Shown: positions 43,324-52,531, counted from the first letter of the stretch. The stretch: DNA of 64,000 nt from JACRCT01 sp049841135 (GCA_049841135.1 JASGHK010000004.1:3224001-3288000); one strand, 5' to 3'. Notes: generated from the letters alone by a model not told the origin. Program-made: numbers and translations.

Positions 43324-43336
43324 GTTTTGAAAGAAC
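43324..43336 (-). promoter_or_regulatory. boxA-like element in the rRNA leader
   Basis: GTTCTTTCAAAAC on the minus strand, identical to the copy before 23S (40949-40961). It lies between the distal and proximal promoters. A leader boxA starts antitermination in rRNA operons. Confidence 0.6.
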
Positions 43337-43379
43337 TTCCTGCTTCGAGTTCGGCGTCCTTCCTGCCGAACGAGGGCGC

Positions 43380-43409
43380 CTTGTACTGCCGCCCGCCTTC
43401 CGTTGTCAA
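43380..43409 (-). promoter_or_regulatory. rRNA promoter, middle
   Basis: On the minus strand TTGACA (43409-43404) and TACAAG (43385-43380) with an 18-base spacer. It precedes the leader boxA. Confidence 0.55.
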
Positions 43410-43861
43410 GCCGACCGTTCAACTTCGGCTCGAGACTTCCACTTCTCAAGGGCGAGGACTCTCACTCGCCAAAATCTAGGCACCCTACGACGACGCCTAT
43501 CGCTTCCAGCCGCCTCGGACCCTCAAGGTCTCTTTCCCAATACACTCGGGAACAACAAGGGGCTGCTGGCGCCCGCTCACTCCTGGGCCGCCGCTCTGCC
43601 AACCACCACTTCCATTCGTCTTTTTGGCTTGGCGGTCTGCCTTCGGCTTCACTCCGGTCTGTCCGTCGGACAACCGTGAGGTGAAGGGAGCACCGCGTCC
43701 CAAGCTCTTCGGGCTCTGCCTCTACCCTGCCACTACTCTCTACCTCTACCTCTACTTCCCACTCTGCCGCCGCCGTCTCCGCCATCCCGTAAGATGATCG
43801 GCTTCCCACTCCTCACACCGTACCGCTCACGCCCGACCGGCACCTTCAGCAAAGCCTGCGT

Positions 43862-43891
43862 AATGTAGGTGAAGATGGGCCTCGCTGTCAA
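43862..43891 (-). promoter_or_regulatory. rRNA promoter, distal
   Basis: On the minus strand TTGACA (43891-43886) and TACATT (43867-43862) with an 18-base spacer, just after the gmk stop. It could also be a separate promoter, but nothing else lies downstream before the rRNA genes. Confidence 0.55.
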
Positions 43892-43905
43892 GTCCTCTGC
43901 AGTCA

Positions 43906-44532
43906 CTACAGGCCAGGCAGCGCGACGCCCAACTTCTCCAGGGTGATGCGCCCCCTCCTCATGCACTCGGCCCGGACGATGGCGCAGAGGTCGTCGAAGG
44001 CCCGATCGAGGTCGTCATTGACGAGCAAATAGTCGTAGGTAGTCGAACCGCTTGCGATTTCTTCCCTGGCGTTGACAAGTCGCTTCTGAATGACCTCCTC
44101 AGCGTCGGTCTTTCGGTCGCGCAGCCGCCGCTCGAGCTCCTCCATGGAAGGCGGCAGGACGAACACACTCACCGCCTCCGGGTGCTTCTCCTTGATCTGG
44201 TTGCCACCCTGCACGTCGATGTCGAACGCGACGAGCTTGCCTGCTCGCGCTTCTTCGACGGTGCTCTTGTGCGACCCATAGAGCTTGCCGTGCACTTCGG
44301 CCCACTCCAGGAACTCACCTTTCTCGATCATCTTGCGGAAGGAGGGCTCGTCGACGAAGTGGTAGTCCACCCCGTCCTGTTCCTTCCCTCGTGGGGCGCG
44401 CGTCGTGTAGCTGACCGAGAAGCTCCCCCTCGGCCGCTCCTTCTCCAGAAGCTTGTGGGCAAGCGTCGTCTTCCCGCAGCCCGAAGGTGCCGAGAGGATG
44501 AGCAAGAGTCCTGGGGGCGGACGGGTAGGCAT
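43906..44532 (-). CDS. gmk: Guanylate kinase
   Basis: 208 residues. LLLILSAPSGCGKTTLAHKLLE gives the P-loop (K21), followed by FSVSYTTRAPRGKEQDGVDYHFV, the GMP-binding region, and EFLEWAEVHGKLYGS. It phosphorylates GMP to GDP. The ATG at 44532 follows AAGGAG. It follows yicC in the same order seen in many bacteria; apparent continuity with yicC in one frame is only an effect of the yicC frameshift. Confidence 0.96.
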   Translation of the reverse strand: MPTRPPPGLLLILSAPSGCGKTTLAHKLLEKERPRGSFSVSYTTRAPRGKEQDGVDYHFVDEPSFRKMIEKGEFLEWAEVHGKLYGSHKSTVEEARAGKLVAFDIDVQGGNQIKEKHPEAVSVFVLPPSMEELERRLRDRKTDAEEVIQKRLVNAREEIASGSTTYDYLLVNDDLDRAFDDLCAIVRAECMRRGRITLEKLGVALPGL

Positions 44533-44543
44533 CGACTTCTCCT

Positions 44544-45423
44544 TCACTCGACGTTCTGCACCTGCTCGCGGACTCGCTCGATCTCGGCCTTCATCCCCAC
44601 CACGACCTCGGCAATCTCCGCAGACTGGCTCTTGGATCCGATGGTGTTCACTTCTCGGTGCATCTCCTGGACGAGGAAGTCCATTCGCCGGCCGGCAGGC
44701 TCCTCGCTGGCAACCAACCGCGCAAATGCGCCGAAATGGGCGTCGAGGCGGGTCAACTCTTCGGCTACGTCGACTCGGTCGGCGAACAACGCAACTTCCT
44801 GCGCCAGGCGCTGCGGCTCGACGGCCATCCCACGCGAGAAGCTCCGCGATGCGCTCTTCCAGCCTGGCCTTGTAGCTCTGCACCGTCGACGGAGAGAGAA
44901 CCTTGACCCGACCAGCCATGTTCTTGAGTATTTCCAAGCGCTTGCCCAGATCCTCCGCAAGCGCCTGGCCCTCGCGTTCGCGCATGGCCTTCAAGGCGGC
45001 AAGGGCCTGGTCGACGGCTTCTCGGACCGCCGTACGCGCGGAATCCAAGTCCACACCTCGGGACTCGAAGCTGACGATGCCCTCAATCTGCGAAAGCTCT
45101 GCAATCCCCAGATCTTGCGCGAGCCCGAGCTGCTCTCCAACGGCCTTGAGTTCCTTGACGAGCTCACGCGCCAGCGGCACGTCGACCTTGGGGACGTAGA
45201 GCGAGCGAGCGTCACCCGTCCTCTTGAGCGTCAAGTCGAGCGCGCCGCGGCGGACTCCCTCTTTGACTTGGCGAACCACCTCGCTCTCCAAAGGCAGGAG
45301 CTCCGAAGGGAGGCGCGCTTTCACCTCGCAGAACTTGTGATTCACCGAGCGGATCTCCGCGGCGATCTCTTCCTCACCCGCGCGGGCGCGCCCGGCGCCA
45401 AAGCCAGTCATCGACAGGATCAT
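44544..45423 (-). CDS. yicC: YicC family endoribonuclease (one-base frameshift)
   Basis: Starts MILSMTGFGAGRARAGEEEIAAEIRSVNHKF, the YicC N-terminus, at the ATG at 45423 (GAGGAG upstream). After ERIAEL the phase changes at GAAGCTC (plus 44838-44844). Correction gives AELSRGMAVEPQRLAQEVALFADRVDVAEELTRLDAHF, and the DUF1732 end (MDFLVQEMHREVNTIGSKSQSAEIAEVVVGMKAEIERVREQVQNVE) is complete. About 293 residues. YicC-type proteins are reported endoribonucleases affecting sRNA turnover. It is usually upstream of gmk, as here. Confidence 0.92.
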
Positions 45424-45465
45424 GCGCGCTCCTCTATGGGAGCAGGCCGCTGCCGTCAAGGATGG

Positions 45466-46716
45466 TCAGGCGATGAGCCCCACCTGAGCCAGGAGCTTCG
45501 CTCGGTCGTCGCCCGAGACCGGCAGGCTGTCGCCCACCAGCTTGGCCCACTCACGAGCGAACGGCGAGGCATCAGCAGCAGCAGTGATCGGGTTCTTGAG
45601 CAGCGCTTCGAACTCGCCGCGCCGCGCCTTGGCCCAGGCTTCCAGACGATCGCCGCTCGCCCCAGTCCTCGCCACCGACTCCAGCTCCACGGCGAGCGTC
45701 TTCGCCTCGAACAAGCCGCGGTTCATGCTCTGAACGGAGACCGGCGGAGCGACGTGCGCTGCGTCCCCGACGATCCAGGCGGGGCCGCGGCCAAAGGTCT
45801 CCGCCAGCCGGCGCTCGAAACGGATGGCCATCGACCAGGCGACGTCCTTCACCGCCAGCTGGAACCAAGGGGCCCGCTCGGCGATGAGCTTCACCAGGCG
45901 CCCGCGGTCCAGGTACTCGTGCCGGGTGTCGCCCGCCAACGCGATCTGCCGGCTCTTCTCGGGACGCCCCTCGACCGCCTCACCCGGCTCCACCTCGAAG
46001 CCGAAGCGGTACCAGCCCTGCCCCATGGGCCACAAGACGCAGGCCTTGCCCTCGCCCAGGCCCACCCGCGCCTCGGAGATGGCGGCGCCCTCAGCCATGA
46101 ACTCCCAGACCCCGAACGTCTGCGCAGGGGCCGCTTCGGCGAACTCGATGCCCAGCTGGCGTCGGATGATCGACCGGTGCCCGTCGGCCCCGACCACGAA
46201 GGGCACCTCGGTCTCGTCCTCCTTGGTCACCGTCCAAGCCGTACGCGCCACGCTGTAGCCGATGGTGCCGTGTTCGAGCTTGTGAAGGAGGACGCGAGCC
46301 TTGTCCTGGACGACCTCCACCTTGGCGAGCCGGTGCGACCACTGGACCGCCACGCGTTCGGCGAGGAGCCTCTTCTCCAGCGCGTCCTCGAGCAGCGGCT
46401 GCGGGACGATGAGCAGGAACGGGAACCGCCCACCGAGCTGCCCGTACTTGGCTTCGACCTTGCGCTCGCTGCCGTCGTAGTAGGCGAAGCTGTCGACGCG
46501 CTGCCCGCGGCTGATGAGCTCGCTCGCGACCCCGATCTCGTCGAGCAGCTCGAGCGTCTGCGGGTGGATGGCACAGGCGTAGCTCCGCGCCGTCGTCCGC
46601 ATCTGCTCGTCCACGAGCGCGACGCGAACCCCTCGCCGGTTCAGGTACAGCGCCGTCACGAGCCCCACCGGCCCAGCCCCCGAGACCAGCACCTGGACGT
46701 CGCGCTTGATGAGCAT
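45466..46716 (-). CDS. FAD-dependent monooxygenase (PHBH/aromatic hydroxylase family)
   Basis: 416 residues from the ATG at 46716. VQVLVSGAGPVGLVTALYLNRRGVRVALVDE is the dinucleotide-binding GxGxxG start; VGADGHRSIIRRQLG is the DG motif; WIVGDAAHVAPPVSVQSMNRGLFEAK is the GD motif. These three define group A flavin monooxygenases. They hydroxylate aromatic or polyketide-like substrates with NAD(P)H and O2. The target is unknown; no aromatic-pathway genes surround it. Confidence 0.88.
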   Translation of the reverse strand: MLIKRDVQVLVSGAGPVGLVTALYLNRRGVRVALVDEQMRTTARSYACAIHPQTLELLDEIGVASELISRGQRVDSFAYYDGSERKVEAKYGQLGGRFPFLLIVPQPLLEDALEKRLLAERVAVQWSHRLAKVEVVQDKARVLLHKLEHGTIGYSVARTAWTVTKEDETEVPFVVGADGHRSIIRRQLGIEFAEAAPAQTFGVWEFMAEGAAISEARVGLGEGKACVLWPMGQGWYRFGFEVEPGEAVEGRPEKSRQIALAGDTRHEYLDRGRLVKLIAERAPWFQLAVKDVAWSMAIRFERRLAETFGRGPAWIVGDAAHVAPPVSVQSMNRGLFEAKTLAVELESVARTGASGDRLEAWAKARRGEFEALLKNPITAAADASPFAREWAKLVGDSLPVSGDDRAKLLAQVGLIA

Positions 46717-46833
46717 CGCACCCTCCGAGTGTTCGCTGGAGCCAGAGCCTAGCTTGCCAGCCTCTTGCGGATCGAGCCCCGATGGGGGGCGTGCGGACCG
46801 CACTGCCCGCTCGTGCACTCTGGCCGCCTCCGG

Positions 46834-48093
46834 CTAGGCCAGTCCGAGCTTTCGCAGGTGCGTGAGCAGCTCGTCGTAGAGCCCACCCTCGTTCGCATAG
46901 AGCACGAAGTTGCGCGCGGTCTCGAACCAGGGCCTCGCGGACGGCCGCGTGTCGCGAAGCGCCCGCGCCAGGAGCGTGTCGTCGATGACGCGCTCACTCC
47001 CACCTTTGATGGAAGCGTCGATCGCCAGCTCGGTGGCGGTCTCCACCACGGCGTCGAGGTCCGCACCCGAGAAGCCGTCGGTCTGCTTCGCTGCGAGGTC
47101 CAGGTCCATCCTGCCGGCATGCGGCTTGTCCCGCAGCTTGAGCTCGAAGATCCGCTTGCGCGCGCTGAGGTCGGGCGGAGGCACGAACACCAAGCGATCG
47201 AAGCGTCCAGGCCGACGCAGCGCGGGGTCCAGGTCCCAAGGGCTGTTGGTCGCGCCGAGCACGAAGACCGCCTCGTTGCGCCCGGCGAAGCCGTCCATCT
47301 CGGTCAGGAACTGGTTCACCAGCGTTCGGCCCGCCATGCCCTTGAGCTGCGTGCGCCGCTGGCCCAGCGCGTCGACCTCGTCGAAGAAGAGCAGCGTCGG
47401 AGCGCGGCGGCGAGCGCTCTCGAAGATCTCGTGCAGGTGCCGCTCGCTCTCGCCGAACCACATGTCGAGCACGTCGGACAGGCCGACGTTCACGAAGCGC
47501 GCTCCGATCTCCCCGGCCACCGCCCGGGCGAGGAAGGTCTTGCCACAGCCTGGGGGCCCGTAGAGCACCAGGCCTCCTCCGATGCGCTTGCCGAACTTCT
47601 TGTGCAGCTCCGGGTTGCGCAGCGGCTGCAGGAACGAGCGCGTCAGGCGCTCCTTCACCTCGTCCATGCCGCCCACGTCGTCGAAGCGCACCGCCGAGGG
47701 GCCTTCGTCCTCGGTCAAGAGCTGTCCGTCCTGGGCGACGAGCTTGAGCCGCGGCCCCTCGTCCTCCTTCTTCTTCACTGCGGTCGGAGCGCCTTCGTCC
47801 GTGGCCGTCGCCGCCGCCTCTTCTTCCTTGAGCTCCCGTCCCGAGGCCGCGGCCGCGCGCGCCAGCTCGTAGGCCGTCGCCCTGACCGCGTCCCCACACT
47901 CCTTGGCTGCCTTGGCCGCGCCTTCGAGGGCCAGCGCATTGGCGGGGGTGAGGCGGAGCGCGGCCTCGTACTCCTCGAGCGCCGACTTGGACTCGCCCTT
48001 CTCCAGGAAACGCGCGCCCAGCGCCAAGCGCAGCTCGGGCGAGTCCGCCCTCTTGAGCGCCTCGCGAAGCGCCATCACGACGGGATCGTCCAC
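46834..48093 (-). CDS. AAA+ ATPase with N-terminal TPR-like region (CDC48/FtsH-type module)
   Basis: 419 residues from a GTG at 48093. Residues ~5-75 form a TPR-like helical region (LGARFLEKGESKSALEEYEAALRL). A Lys/Glu-rich linker follows. The AAA module has the Walker A GPPGCGKT at ~179-186, LLFFDEVDALGQRR as Walker B, and the second-region-of-homology arginines in NSPWDLDPALRRPGRFD. Residues such as FSGADLDAVVETA are also typical of CDC48-like proteins. It is a single AAA module with no protease or other catalytic domain. Its role is unknown. Confidence 0.88.
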   Translation of the reverse strand: MDDPVVMALREALKRADSPELRLALGARFLEKGESKSALEEYEAALRLTPANALALEGAAKAAKECGDAVRATAYELARAAAASGRELKEEEAAATATDEGAPTAVKKKEDEGPRLKLVAQDGQLLTEDEGPSAVRFDDVGGMDEVKERLTRSFLQPLRNPELHKKFGKRIGGGLVLYGPPGCGKTFLARAVAGEIGARFVNVGLSDVLDMWFGESERHLHEIFESARRRAPTLLFFDEVDALGQRRTQLKGMAGRTLVNQFLTEMDGFAGRNEAVFVLGATNSPWDLDPALRRPGRFDRLVFVPPPDLSARKRIFELKLRDKPHAGRMDLDLAAKQTDGFSGADLDAVVETATELAIDASIKGGSERVIDDTLLARALRDTRPSARPWFETARNFVLYANEGGLYDELLTHLRKLGLA

Positions 48094-48121
48094 GACCTGC
48101 CTCCCTGCTCCGAGTGAGCGC

Positions 48122-49177
48122 TCAACCGAGCAGCTTGCGAGCCGCTTCGGCCACCTTCACGACATCCTCGTCTCGACCGCCGACTCCAACCGGGACGCCC
48201 ACGAACCTTCCCGAATGGGACCAGCGAGCCCCATCCTGCGCAAGCAGGACCGCCACCACCGGAACGCCCGTCGCCACCGCCAGGTGCATCGGCCCGGTGT
48301 CGTTCGTCACCACCAGGGCGCTTCGCCGGAAGACCCCGGCCAGCGCGGCCAGGTCCGTCGGAGGCGCGAGACGCGCTCGGCCCTGCGAAGCGTCCACCAC
48401 CTGCTGGGCCAGTTCCTCTTCGCCTGGGCCCCAGAGCACCAGCGGCGTCGCCCCGAGCTCCTGCGCGAGCCGCGCCGCCAAGTGGCCGAAGGCCTCCGGC
48501 GGCCACCGATGGTCGGCCTTCCGCGCGCCGACGTTCATGGCCAAGGGCTTCACCAGCCCCGCGAGCAACGCCTCCACTTGCCCCCGCGTCCCTTCGCTTT
48601 GGTCCACGGTCGTCTCGAGCTCCTCCCCCGCAGGCGAGAGCCCCAGAGGCTGGAGCAGCTCGAGCTTCGCCTCGACGTCCCGTTCGGCCTTCGGGTCGTG
48701 CACCACTTCGTGCGTCAGGAACCGGTCCGACTGGCCTCGCTGGTGCCCGATGCGCACCGCGGCTCCGGTCGCGCGCGCGAGCCAGAGCGAGGTGAAGCTG
48801 AAGGCGTGCCAGTGCCCGGCTTCGATCACCACGTCATAGCGCTCGGCCTTCAGCTCGCGAACGAACCGCCAGAACTGGAGCGGCGCCTTGAAGAAGGCCT
48901 TCTTTCCAAACGGCAGGATGCGGTCGGCGAGGCCTTCGACGAGGCACTCCTTGCCCTGGGCGACCAGCCAGTCGATCCGCGCCTGCGGCAGCCCGCGCCT
49001 GAGCGCCCGGACCAGCGGCGTCGTCAACAGCACGTTGCCCACCCGCGTGTCGGTGCGGATGACCAGCACCTTGCGCACCGCCAGGGTCTCGATCGCCTGA
49101 GGTGCTGGCGCTCTTGGATAGACCAGCCGGATCAGCAGGTGCAGCAGCGCCCGCCCCAGGGCCTGTACGGCGCTCAC
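48122..49177 (-). CDS. Glycosyltransferase family 9 protein (heptosyltransferase-like)
   Basis: 351 residues from a GTG at 49177. VLVIRTDTRVGNVLLTTPLVRALRR is the family-9 N-terminal pattern, with MNVGARKADHRWPPEAFGHLAARL in the second half and VTNDTGPMHLAVATGVPVVAV at the nucleotide-sugar binding site. Such enzymes add heptose to the LPS inner core. It overlaps the next GT9 gene by four bases (GTGA), so both are co-expressed. Confidence 0.9.
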   Translation of the reverse strand: MSAVQALGRALLHLLIRLVYPRAPAPQAIETLAVRKVLVIRTDTRVGNVLLTTPLVRALRRGLPQARIDWLVAQGKECLVEGLADRILPFGKKAFFKAPLQFWRFVRELKAERYDVVIEAGHWHAFSFTSLWLARATGAAVRIGHQRGQSDRFLTHEVVHDPKAERDVEAKLELLQPLGLSPAGEELETTVDQSEGTRGQVEALLAGLVKPLAMNVGARKADHRWPPEAFGHLAARLAQELGATPLVLWGPGEEELAQQVVDASQGRARLAPPTDLAALAGVFRRSALVVTNDTGPMHLAVATGVPVVAVLLAQDGARWSHSGRFVGVPVGVGGRDEDVVKVAEAARKLLG

Positions 49178-50190
49178 CTGCGGCCGCCGTGGGCCAGCAG
49201 GCGGGAGAACGCGGTCCAGACCCGGTCCGGCTCGAGCGTCTTGAGGCAGTCCTGGTGCCCGAGCGGGCAGGCCCTCTCGCCCTTCTCCTCGCAGGGCTGA
49301 CAGCTGAGCCCGACGCAGAGCGCCTGCGCGTAGTACTCGAGGGTGTGGCCACCCGGGTCGGTCGGCCCGAACAACAAGAGCGCCGGCACGCCTGCCGCGC
49401 GGGCGGCGTGGACCCAGCCGGCGTCGCCGCCGCAGACCCCTTTGAGCAGCGAGAGGACGGCCAGCGTCTCGAGGGGCCCCTTGCCGACCAGATCGAGCAC
49501 CGGGACCTTGCTCTGGGCCAGGAAAGCGTCTGCGAGCGGCCGGTCTTCGGGCTCGCCGACCAGCACCGGCCTCAGCCCCGACTCATGGGCGCGCCGGGCC
49601 AGATCGACGTATGACTCGACCGGCCAGCGCTTCGTCGCCCAGTCGGCCCCCAGGGCCAGCCCCACCGAGGGCGCCGTGCCCAGCAGCTCGCGGGCCTTGG
49701 CCACCTCGGCCGCGGGCGCAACGAGCTGCAGCTCCGTCGGCCCTTCGACGCCCAGGGCTCGCGCCATGTCCATCGCCCGCTCGACCACCGGCTCGCGAGC
49801 GCGAACCGCGACCTTCACGTTGAAGAAGCGCCGCTTGACCGGCAGATCGGCGCCGACGCGAGTGGGCGCCCCGGAGAGCCAGGCGAGCATCGCGCTGCGC
49901 ATGGTCGGCTGGGGCACCACGATCAGCTCGGTCGACTTGAGCGACCTCGCGACCCGCTTGATGCCAGCCAGGCTCGCGTCGGCCTGGTCCGGGTCGAACG
50001 GAAGGACCTCGTCGACGCCGGGGATGCAGGCGCCCAAAGGCACATTCCTCGGCTGCGTGACCAACGTGACTCGCGACCTGGGCCAGGCGAGCTTGAGCAC
50101 GCGCACCAGGGGAGAGAGGAAGAGGAGGTCTCCCAGCTGGGCCGTCTGCACGACGGCGATCTTCTCGAGGTTGGTCGCCAGGTCGACCAC
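49174..50190 (-). CDS. Glycosyltransferase family 9 protein (heptosyltransferase-like)
   Basis: 338 residues from a GTG at 50190. KIAVVQTAQLGDLLFLSPLVRVLKLAWPRSRVTLVTQ is the family start, ALGADWATKRWPVESYVDLA follows, and CGGDAGWVHAARAAGVPALLLFGPTDPG is the sugar-nucleotide site. A Cys-rich C-terminus (LSCQPCEEKGERACPLGHQDCLK) resembles that of WaaF/RfaF-like members. Probably an LPS core heptosyltransferase; it is upstream of the other GT9 gene. Confidence 0.9.
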   Translation of the reverse strand: MVDLATNLEKIAVVQTAQLGDLLFLSPLVRVLKLAWPRSRVTLVTQPRNVPLGACIPGVDEVLPFDPDQADASLAGIKRVARSLKSTELIVVPQPTMRSAMLAWLSGAPTRVGADLPVKRRFFNVKVAVRAREPVVERAMDMARALGVEGPTELQLVAPAAEVAKARELLGTAPSVGLALGADWATKRWPVESYVDLARRAHESGLRPVLVGEPEDRPLADAFLAQSKVPVLDLVGKGPLETLAVLSLLKGVCGGDAGWVHAARAAGVPALLLFGPTDPGGHTLEYYAQALCVGLSCQPCEEKGERACPLGHQDCLKTLEPDRVWTAFSRLLAHGGRR

Positions 50191-50193
50191 TTG

Positions 50194-50370
50194 CTACTCC
50201 AGCGGACGCGCCTTCTCGACCAGCATCACAGCGATGTCGTGCTCGGCGTCGATGGGGTAGGAGAGCTTGCAGGCCTTGCAGTGGATCTCGTGTCGGTCCT
50301 CGTGGAACTCGAGCGCGCCCTTGCACTTGGGGCACACGAGGATTTGCTTCAGCTCCGCGCTCAGGGCCAT
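50194..50370 (-). CDS. Trm112-like zinc protein
   Basis: 58 residues starting MALSAELKQILVCPKCKGALEFHED and ending ISYPID-type (LSYPIDAEHDIAVMLVEKA). Two CxxC-type pairs (CPKC; CKAC) bind zinc. The Trm112/YcaR family activates methyltransferases; YcaR-type members often stand beside LPS or lipid A genes. It ends three bases before the GT9 gene, so it is likely part of the same operon. The ATG at 50370 is chosen because it gives the family length. Confidence 0.87.
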   Translation of the reverse strand: MALSAELKQILVCPKCKGALEFHEDRHEIHCKACKLSYPIDAEHDIAVMLVEKARPLE

Positions 50371-50478
50371 TCGCCACGCTCCGAAAAAGGCGAGAGAGCG
50401 CCGGATGATGGAACAGCACGCGACCCCTTGCAAGGCGGCCCTCCAGCGCGGCGGGTACTTCCCGCACTTGCGAGATAG

Positions 50479-50508
50479 TTCACAAGCGCACCCCTGTTGG
50501 GCTAGAGT
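50479..50508 (+). promoter_or_regulatory. Candidate promoter of the Lys-rich exported protein
   Basis: TTCACA (50479-50484) and TAGAGT (50503-50508) are 18 bases apart, about 85 bases upstream of the ATG at 50592. This is a reasonable sigma-70 match in an otherwise GC-rich region. Confidence 0.45.
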
Positions 50509-50591
50509 CCGCCCGCTTTTCTCGTCGGCCCGGAGTCGGGGCAGGCTCCAGGCCGTTGACCCCTTGCCCCCAAACCACTGAGGTCCTCCAA

Positions 50592-50885
50592 ATGAAGAAG
50601 CTGATCGTCTCCCTGACCGCCCTGTCGTTCCTCGCCATCGCCGCCCCCGCGTTCGCCGCCGACGCCGCCAAGAAGGCCGAGCCCGCCAAGAAGGAAGAGA
50701 AGGCCGCCGAGCCCAAGAAGGACGAGAAGGCCGCCGCCGCCGAGCCCAAGAAGGAGGAGGCGAAGAAGGAAGAGGCCAAGGCCGAGCCGAAGAAGGAAGA
50801 GGCGAAGAAGGAGGAGGCCAAGAAGGACGAGAAGAAGGCCGAGCCCGCCAAGAAGGAAGAGAAGGCCGCCCCGGCGAAGAAGTAG
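50592..50885 (+). CDS. Exported Lys/Glu/Ala-rich low-complexity protein
   Basis: 97 residues: a clear signal peptide (KLIVSLTALSFLAIAAPAFAAD), then about 75 residues made almost only of Lys, Glu, Ala and Pro (KKAEPAKKEEKAAEPKKDEK and similar). It would be a charged, extended or single-helix segment in the periplasm. No family; comparable proteins occur in many myxobacteria. It resembles in style the Lys-rich lipoprotein at 63290. It ends just before a perfect terminator hairpin. Confidence 0.7.
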   Translation: MKKLIVSLTALSFLAIAAPAFAADAAKKAEPAKKEEKAAEPKKDEKAAAAEPKKEEAKKEEAKAEPKKEEAKKEEAKKDEKKAEPAKKEEKAAPAKK

Positions 50886-50914
50886 CTTTCGCTGAGCCGT
50901 CGCTTCAAGGCCCC

Positions 50915-50938
50915 GGGCGCCGCGGCAACGCGGCGCCC
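50915..50938. terminator. Perfect GC hairpin terminator
   Basis: GGGCGCCGCG (50915-50924), loop GCAA (a GNRA tetraloop), then CGCGGCGCCC (50929-50938), followed by a T-run near 50945-50948. It lies between convergent genes and would end the Lys-rich gene transcript. Confidence 0.85.
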
Positions 50939-50977
50939 GAGCCATTTTCTGGGGTCAGGTCAGGACGGCGCCGCGCG

Positions 50978-52531
50978 CTACCGCGCCAACCCCACGAACC
51001 CCAGGACCGACTTGATGTCCTCGTCGGTGAAGTACAGCCCGGCGCCGACGAAGAAGTCGCGCCCGCTCACCAGCCTGCGGGTGGTGCCGGCGGTGGTGCC
51101 CACCAGGTCCGTGTCGTACAGGGTCCGGTTGAGCACGTCGTCGACGCCGGCGGTCACGAACAGGTGGCCCAGGAACGAGTAGTTGGCGAAGGCCTTCAAC
51201 CGCGGGTAGTCCTTGTTGGCCTGCGCGAACTCGAACAGGTCCACCGTGACGGTGAGCGAGTCGTCGAGGAAGTGGAGGTTCGCCCCCATGCCGCCGGTGG
51301 ACTCGATGATGCCGAAGCGCAGCGTCAGGAAGTAGTAGCGCTTGGCGAACTCGGCGCTGAACTTGAGCTGGTTGAAGGACGTGGTCACCACCGTCTGCAG
51401 CTCGCGCTCGGTCGAGCCCGGCGGCAGCCGTTCGATGGTCTGCTCGCTGGTGTAGCCGCGCGGGTCGCTGACGACCTCGAAGTAGTAGTACTTGTCGGGC
51501 TTGGGGATGACCTTGAGCGTCAGGTAGTTCTTCACGCCCTTCTGGTTCCAGTGGTACTCGCTGCGCAGCGAGACCTCGGCCATCAACCCCGCGAGCTGGC
51601 CGACGAAGTTCGAGGCTCCCTCCACCGTCTCCTTGAGGTCCTCCTTGATCTGCGGGTCGTTGAGGAGCGCGCCGACGGCGCCCTCGCCCTGGTCTACCTT
51701 CCCGGCGATCGAATCGACGCGCTGCAGCGCGCTGTCGAGCTTCTCGAGCGAGCCCTTCAGCCCGGCGATCGACTCCTTGACGCCCCCCACCTCGCCCGTC
51801 CCCAGCACCTGCTTGAAGGTCTTGAGCACGTCGCGCACGTCCTCGCTGGCGGCGCGCACGTTGATGACGATCTGCCGGTAGTCCTCCTGCTGCCCGGTGG
51901 TGAGGTCCCGGACCGCTCCCGTCGCGCCCTCGAGGTTGCCCAAGACGACGTTGAGCTTCTCGCCCGACTCGCGCACGGTCTTGTCCATGCCTGCGGACAG
52001 CTGGGCCATGTTCGCCATGATGGACTGCAGGTCGCCCGCGCCCTTCTCGCCGCCGAGCACTTTGCGCAGCGAGCTGGTGATGTCCTGGATGTCGGTGGCG
52101 ATGGTGTTGAGCCGGTCGAAGGTCTGGTCGAGCCCGGTCTTGTCGTAGACGACCCTGATCTGCCCGCCCTCGGGCATCATCGGGGCCTGCTCCGAGCCGG
52201 GGTAGAGGTCGAGCATGAAGTCGCCGAGCATCGACTCGCTTCGCTTGGCGATGGAGGCGTCGGTGTGCAGGGGCACCTTCTTGGTCACCCGCATGGTCAC
52301 CTTGGCCTTGGACTCGACCAGCGAGATGTCGGCGATCTCCCCCACGGTGATGCCCGCCACCTGCACGCGGCTCTTCGGCCCCAGGCCCGAGGCGTCCTTG
52401 AAGAGGGCCCAGACCGTGAGCGAGTCGCCTTCGAACTTCGCCTTCTTGGTGAAGGTGAAGAAGGCGATGAACGCCACCCCGGCGATGAGCACCAGGAGGC
52501 CGACCTTGAAGGGAGTGACGAGCTTCTTCAC
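50978..52531 (-). CDS. MlaD/MCE-domain lipid transport protein with C-terminal barrel-like region
   Basis: 517 residues from a GTG at 52531. An N-terminal membrane anchor (FKVGLLVLIAGVAFIAFFTF) is followed by an MCE domain at ~35-125 (VWALFKDASGLGPKSRVQVAGITVGEI; MLGDFMLDLYPGS). A long helical region with coiled-coil character covers ~135-305. The C-terminal ~200 residues are beta-rich (YYYFEVVSDPRGYTSEQTIE; KRYYFLTLRFGIIESTGG), ending in a glycine/aromatic pattern like an outer-membrane-associated barrel. It binds lipids between membranes in the Mla system. The ATPase gene follows upstream on the same strand. Confidence 0.87.
   Translation of the reverse strand: MKKLVTPFKVGLLVLIAGVAFIAFFTFTKKAKFEGDSLTVWALFKDASGLGPKSRVQVAGITVGEIADISLVESKAKVTMRVTKKVPLHTDASIAKRSESMLGDFMLDLYPGSEQAPMMPEGGQIRVVYDKTGLDQTFDRLNTIATDIQDITSSLRKVLGGEKGAGDLQSIMANMAQLSAGMDKTVRESGEKLNVVLGNLEGATGAVRDLTTGQQEDYRQIVINVRAASEDVRDVLKTFKQVLGTGEVGGVKESIAGLKGSLEKLDSALQRVDSIAGKVDQGEGAVGALLNDPQIKEDLKETVEGASNFVGQLAGLMAEVSLRSEYHWNQKGVKNYLTLKVIPKPDKYYYFEVVSDPRGYTSEQTIERLPPGSTERELQTVVTTSFNQLKFSAEFAKRYYFLTLRFGIIESTGGMGANLHFLDDSLTVTVDLFEFAQANKDYPRLKAFANYSFLGHLFVTAGVDDVLNRTLYDTDLVGTTAGTTRRLVSGRDFFVGAGLYFTDEDIKSVLGFVGLAR

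Larger units (their letters stand above)
42887..43905 (-). other. rRNA operon leader and promoter region (no genes seen)
   Basis: About 1 kb between the 16S start and the gmk stop. Open frames of up to 250 codons exist but are Ser/Arg/Leu-rich with no family similarity and typical of non-coding DNA. On the minus strand the region contains three good sigma-70-type promoters (at 43862-43891, 43380-43409 and 43096-43124), a boxA (43324-43336), and T/C-rich stretches. It is therefore the tandem promoter/leader of the rRNA operon. Confidence 0.7.

Noticed and set aside
43906..45459. A 517-codon YicC-Gmk fusion
   Set aside because: The apparent fusion arises because the yicC frameshift (44838) puts its upstream half in phase with gmk; both proteins have normal separate ends.
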